From JBMYQA01 sp049600855 (GTDB taxonomy: Bacteria > Bacteroidota > Bacteroidia > Cytophagales > Flammeovirgaceae), in assembly GCA_049600855.1 (NCBI GenBank), contig JBMYQA010000291.1, forward strand, positions 1-7,505: DNA of 7,505 nt. Direction: 5' to 3'. Of this stretch, positions 5,346 to 7,505 are shown piece after piece. Made by a program: the position numbers and the translations under genes. The stretch's first letter is position 1, and each line of letters opens with the position of its first letter. The notes beneath the pieces are model-generated. The model was not told where the DNA came from. It saw only the letters and a program-made list of their open reading frames with translations, and searched no databases.

Positions 5346-7352
5346 ATGGAAAAAAAGAAGGCCAAAATTCCTAAAATCATTCAAGAAGACCCTTGGTTGG
5401 CTCCTTATGAAGAAAAAATAAATGACCGATTAGCACATTTTGAGGCATTAAAAAAAGGCCTTTCCAAGCATTATGGCAGTTTAAAAAAGTTTGCGCTTGG
5501 TCATAAGTACCTCGGGCTAAATTACGACGAAAAAAAAGAAGGCTGGTACTACCGAGAATGGGCTCCTGAAGCTTACGAACTCCACGTAATCGGTGATTTT
5601 AACGATTGGGATCGCACTACGCACCCTATGAAAAAAGACGAGAAAGGAGTATGGGAAATATTCATAGACGATGCGGACTTCAAACATGAAAGCTTGTTTA
5701 AAGTAGCCGTCACAGCTGCTAATGGCAAAATCGATCGAATTCCAGCATACATTACTCGGGTTGTTCAAAATGAAGAAACCAATGAGTTTGCTGCGCAAGT
5801 TTGGAAACCTGAGACAGCCTTCAATTGGGCGGGAGACAACTTCAATCCTAAGGATATTAAAGAATTGGTGATTTATGAATCACATGTAGGAATGGCTCAA
5901 GAAGAGGCTCGTTTGGGTACTTACCGAGAGTTTGCCGATATAATTATTCCTCGAATTAAAAAAGGAGGCTATAATGCCATTCAAATGATGGCGATACAAG
6001 AACACCCTTACTATGGCTCATTTGGGTATCACGTGTCCAGCTTCTTTGCCCCATCTTCTCGTTTTGGTACGCCAGAAGATTTGAAATACTTAATTAAAAA
6101 AGCGCATCAAGCGGGTATCGCTGTTATTTTAGACATCGTCCATTCGCATGCTGTGAAAAATATCTTAGAGGGCTTAAACGAGTTTGATGGCACAGATTAT
6201 CAATACTTTCATGGTGGCGGAAAAGGCAATCATCCCGACTGGGATTCTAAACTGTTTAATTACGGTAAATGGGAAGTATTGCAGTTTTTGCTCTCCAATA
6301 TCCGTTATTGGCTCGAAGAATTCCGATTCGATGGTTTCCGATTCGATGGCATTTCTTCGATGATGTATCACCACCATGGCCACATCAGCTTTGATCATTA
6401 CGATAAGTATTTTGATGGTGGCGTAGATGGCGATGCGGTGGCCTACATGCAACTGGCTAATACCTTGATGTATCAAATTAAGCCGGGAGCTATTTCAATT
6501 GCAGAAGATGTCAGTGGTATGCCCGGACTTTGCCGTCCTGTGAAAGACGGTGGACTAGGTTTTACGTATCGCTTGGGCATGGGAATTCCCGACTTCTGGA
6601 CTAAAATCTTGAAAGAACAACGCGATGATGACTGGAATATGCATCACATGTGGAGTGTCCTGAATAATCGAAGGGAGAAGGAAAAAACAGTCGCTTATGC
6701 AGAATCGCACGATCAAGGATTAGTAGGGGACAAAACCATTGCATTTTGGCTCATGGATAAGGAAATGTACACGGGGATGATGGTAGAGGATGAAAACTTA
6801 GTGATTGATCGCGGGATTGCACTTCATAAAATGATCCGATTAATTACCATGGCCTCTGGTGGAGAAGCTTACCTCAATTTTATGGGCAATGAGTTTGGGC
6901 ATCCTGAGTGGATTGACTTTCCGAGAGAAGGCAATAATTGGAGCTACCATTATGCGCGAAGGCAATGGTCTTTAGTCGATAATAAGGATTTGAAATACAA
7001 GTTTTTAGATAAGTTTGACAAAGACATGGTCAAACTCATTCAAGAACATAAAATCTTATCAAGAGATTTCTCTAAGCTCTTGAATATTGATGAACACAAT
7101 AAAACCCTCATTTTTAAGCGAGGAAAATTGATTTTCATATTGAATTTCCATCCAACGCGATCGATCCCTGATTATAAGTTTTTTGTGCCAGACAAAGGAG
7201 AATATGAAGTCACCTTGAATTCCGATGATAAAAAATATGGCGGGCATGCGCGCATCAAAAAGTCTGTTACCTACAAAGTAGATAAAGACAATACGATCCA
7301 AATGTATGTGACCAACCGCACAGCTCTAGTATTGAAAAAGAAAGGCAGCTGA
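5346..7352 (+). CDS. glgB: 1,4-alpha-glucan (glycogen) branching enzyme, eukaryotic-type GH13
   Basis: Cytoplasmic enzyme of 668 residues that cuts alpha-1,4-glucan chains and re-attaches them through alpha-1,6 bonds, making branched glycogen. An N-terminal helical segment (PWLAPYEEKINDRLAHF) precedes a CBM48 domain at about 66-155 (YYREWAPEAYELHVIGDFNDWD). The GH13 barrel spans about 175-560: YESHVGM (177-183), region I DIVHSH (Asp263, His268), region II GFRFDGISSMMYHHHG with nucleophile Asp334, region III SIAEDVSG with acid/base Glu387, and region IV ESHDQGLVGDKT with His455 and Asp456. A C-terminal beta-sandwich ends NRTALVLKKK. YHHHG and AESHDQ-LVGDKTIAFWLMD are signatures of the GH13_8 type found in eukaryotes and in Bacteroidota, distinct from the Escherichia coli GlgB type; the length is near human GBE1 (about 700). 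All catalytic residues are present. No glgA or glgC gene lies in the window, and the terminator just after the gene suggests a single-gene unit. The ATG at 5346 is supported by the family-like N-terminus beginning at once. Confidence 0.96.
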   Translation: MEKKKAKIPKIIQEDPWLAPYEEKINDRLAHFEALKKGLSKHYGSLKKFALGHKYLGLNYDEKKEGWYYREWAPEAYELHVIGDFNDWDRTTHPMKKDEKGVWEIFIDDADFKHESLFKVAVTAANGKIDRIPAYITRVVQNEETNEFAAQVWKPETAFNWAGDNFNPKDIKELVIYESHVGMAQEEARLGTYREFADIIIPRIKKGGYNAIQMMAIQEHPYYGSFGYHVSSFFAPSSRFGTPEDLKYLIKKAHQAGIAVILDIVHSHAVKNILEGLNEFDGTDYQYFHGGGKGNHPDWDSKLFNYGKWEVLQFLLSNIRYWLEEFRFDGFRFDGISSMMYHHHGHISFDHYDKYFDGGVDGDAVAYMQLANTLMYQIKPGAISIAEDVSGMPGLCRPVKDGGLGFTYRLGMGIPDFWTKILKEQRDDDWNMHHMWSVLNNRREKEKTVAYAESHDQGLVGDKTIAFWLMDKEMYTGMMVEDENLVIDRGIALHKMIRLITMASGGEAYLNFMGNEFGHPEWIDFPREGNNWSYHYARRQWSLVDNKDLKYKFLDKFDKDMVKLIQEHKILSRDFSKLLNIDEHNKTLIFKRGKLIFILNFHPTRSIPDYKFFVPDKGEYEVTLNSDDKKYGGHARIKKSVTYKVDKDNTIQMYVTNRTALVLKKKGS

Positions 7353-7373
7353 TGTTAGAATCCAATTATTTTC

Positions 7374-7402
7374 GGGGATTTATTACAATCCCCTTTTTTT
7401 TT
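7374..7402 (+). terminator. Intrinsic terminator after glgB
   Basis: GGGGATT (7374-7380) pairs perfectly with AATCCCC (7387-7393) around a six-base loop (TATTAC) and is followed directly by nine T residues (7394-7402). It begins 22 bases after the branching-enzyme stop codon. This is a classical Rho-independent terminator and marks the end of that transcription unit. Confidence 0.93.
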
Positions 7403-7425
7403 CTTCGTTTAATGAGCGTGGATGC

Positions 7426-7505
7426 ATGAATTATAAATTGCCTCAGCGACTTAAGCAGTTAACCAAAAAGAATGAGGCATTTTTTAATGTGCCTTTTGCG
7501 GCTAT
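7426..7505 (+). CDS. Possible 5' end of an unidentified gene, cut by the window edge
   Basis: An ATG at 7426 opens a frame that stays open for 26 codons to the edge, beginning MNYKLPQRLKQLTKKNEAFF. The visible part is basic and hydrophilic with no signal peptide. I recognise no family. ATGs at 7412 and 7422 in other frames hit stops within five codons. Against it: only 23 bases separate it from the preceding terminator, leaving little room for a promoter, and the minus strand is also open here, with one frame running in from the edge for 20 codons before a stop. Treat as provisional. Confidence 0.4.
   Translation, partial: MNYKLPQRLKQLTKKNEAFFNVPFAA

Noticed and set aside
6321..6349. Tandem direct repeat of TTCCGATTCGATGG encoding FRFDGFRFDG in glgB
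   Set aside because: The family normally has a closely similar FDGFRFDG at region II, so the repeat follows from conserved protein sequence rather than a recent duplication.
2532..7352. A polysaccharide utilisation locus formed by the receptor plus the GH13 enzyme
   Set aside because: There is no SusD, the receptor is shorter than SusC proteins, and the GH13 protein is an intracellular branching enzyme without a signal peptide rather than a secreted amylase.
7454..7498. Stem-like GGCATT...AATGTGCC near the right edge, considered as a terminator
   Set aside because: Pairing is interrupted by a two-base bulge, the stem is short, and it lies inside the possible open frame starting at 7426.

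Overview
The window comes from a Bacteroidota genome, most plausibly a free-living, perhaps marine, member of the Cytophagales or a related order. The base composition is moderately AT-rich. Start codons sit behind A/T-rich leaders without obvious Shine-Dalgarno sequences. The gene content also fits: a TonB-dependent receptor with an N-terminal carboxypeptidase-regulatory-like domain, a lipoprotein subtilase, and a eukaryotic-type (GH13_8-like) glycogen branching enzyme. Assignment below phylum level is inference.

Layout from left to right. Bases 1-363 are non-coding leader with two weak candidate Bacteroidota-type promoters. A lipoprotein S8 (subtilisin-like) peptidase with an I9-like propeptide runs from 364 to 1914 on the plus strand. 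It ends at a strong hairpin/T-tract terminator (1946-1976). A small three-helix membrane protein is encoded convergently on the minus strand (1993-2235) and may share that terminator. A 296-base gap (2236-2531) lies between this gene and the divergent TonB-dependent receptor (2532-5165, plus) and holds two short perfect palindromes. After a 180-base gap containing a 9-bp inverted repeat comes a glgB-type 1,4-alpha-glucan branching enzyme (5346-7352, plus), followed by a textbook intrinsic terminator (7374-7402). A further open frame begins at 7426 and runs off the right edge; its reality is uncertain.

The genes look like separate transcription units rather than one pathway. The peptidase and branching enzyme are each closed by a terminator, the gaps are 180-300 bases, and neither SusD nor glgA/glgC genes accompany the receptor or the branching enzyme. 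I see no CRISPR array, insertion sequence, RNA gene, phage gene or toxin-antitoxin pair, and no evidence of a new multi-gene system. The most interesting point is the peptidase. It keeps the Asp/His/Ser triad, but the position that normally supplies the oxyanion-hole Asn is Thr, and the Pro of the GTSMATP-type serine motif is Ala.
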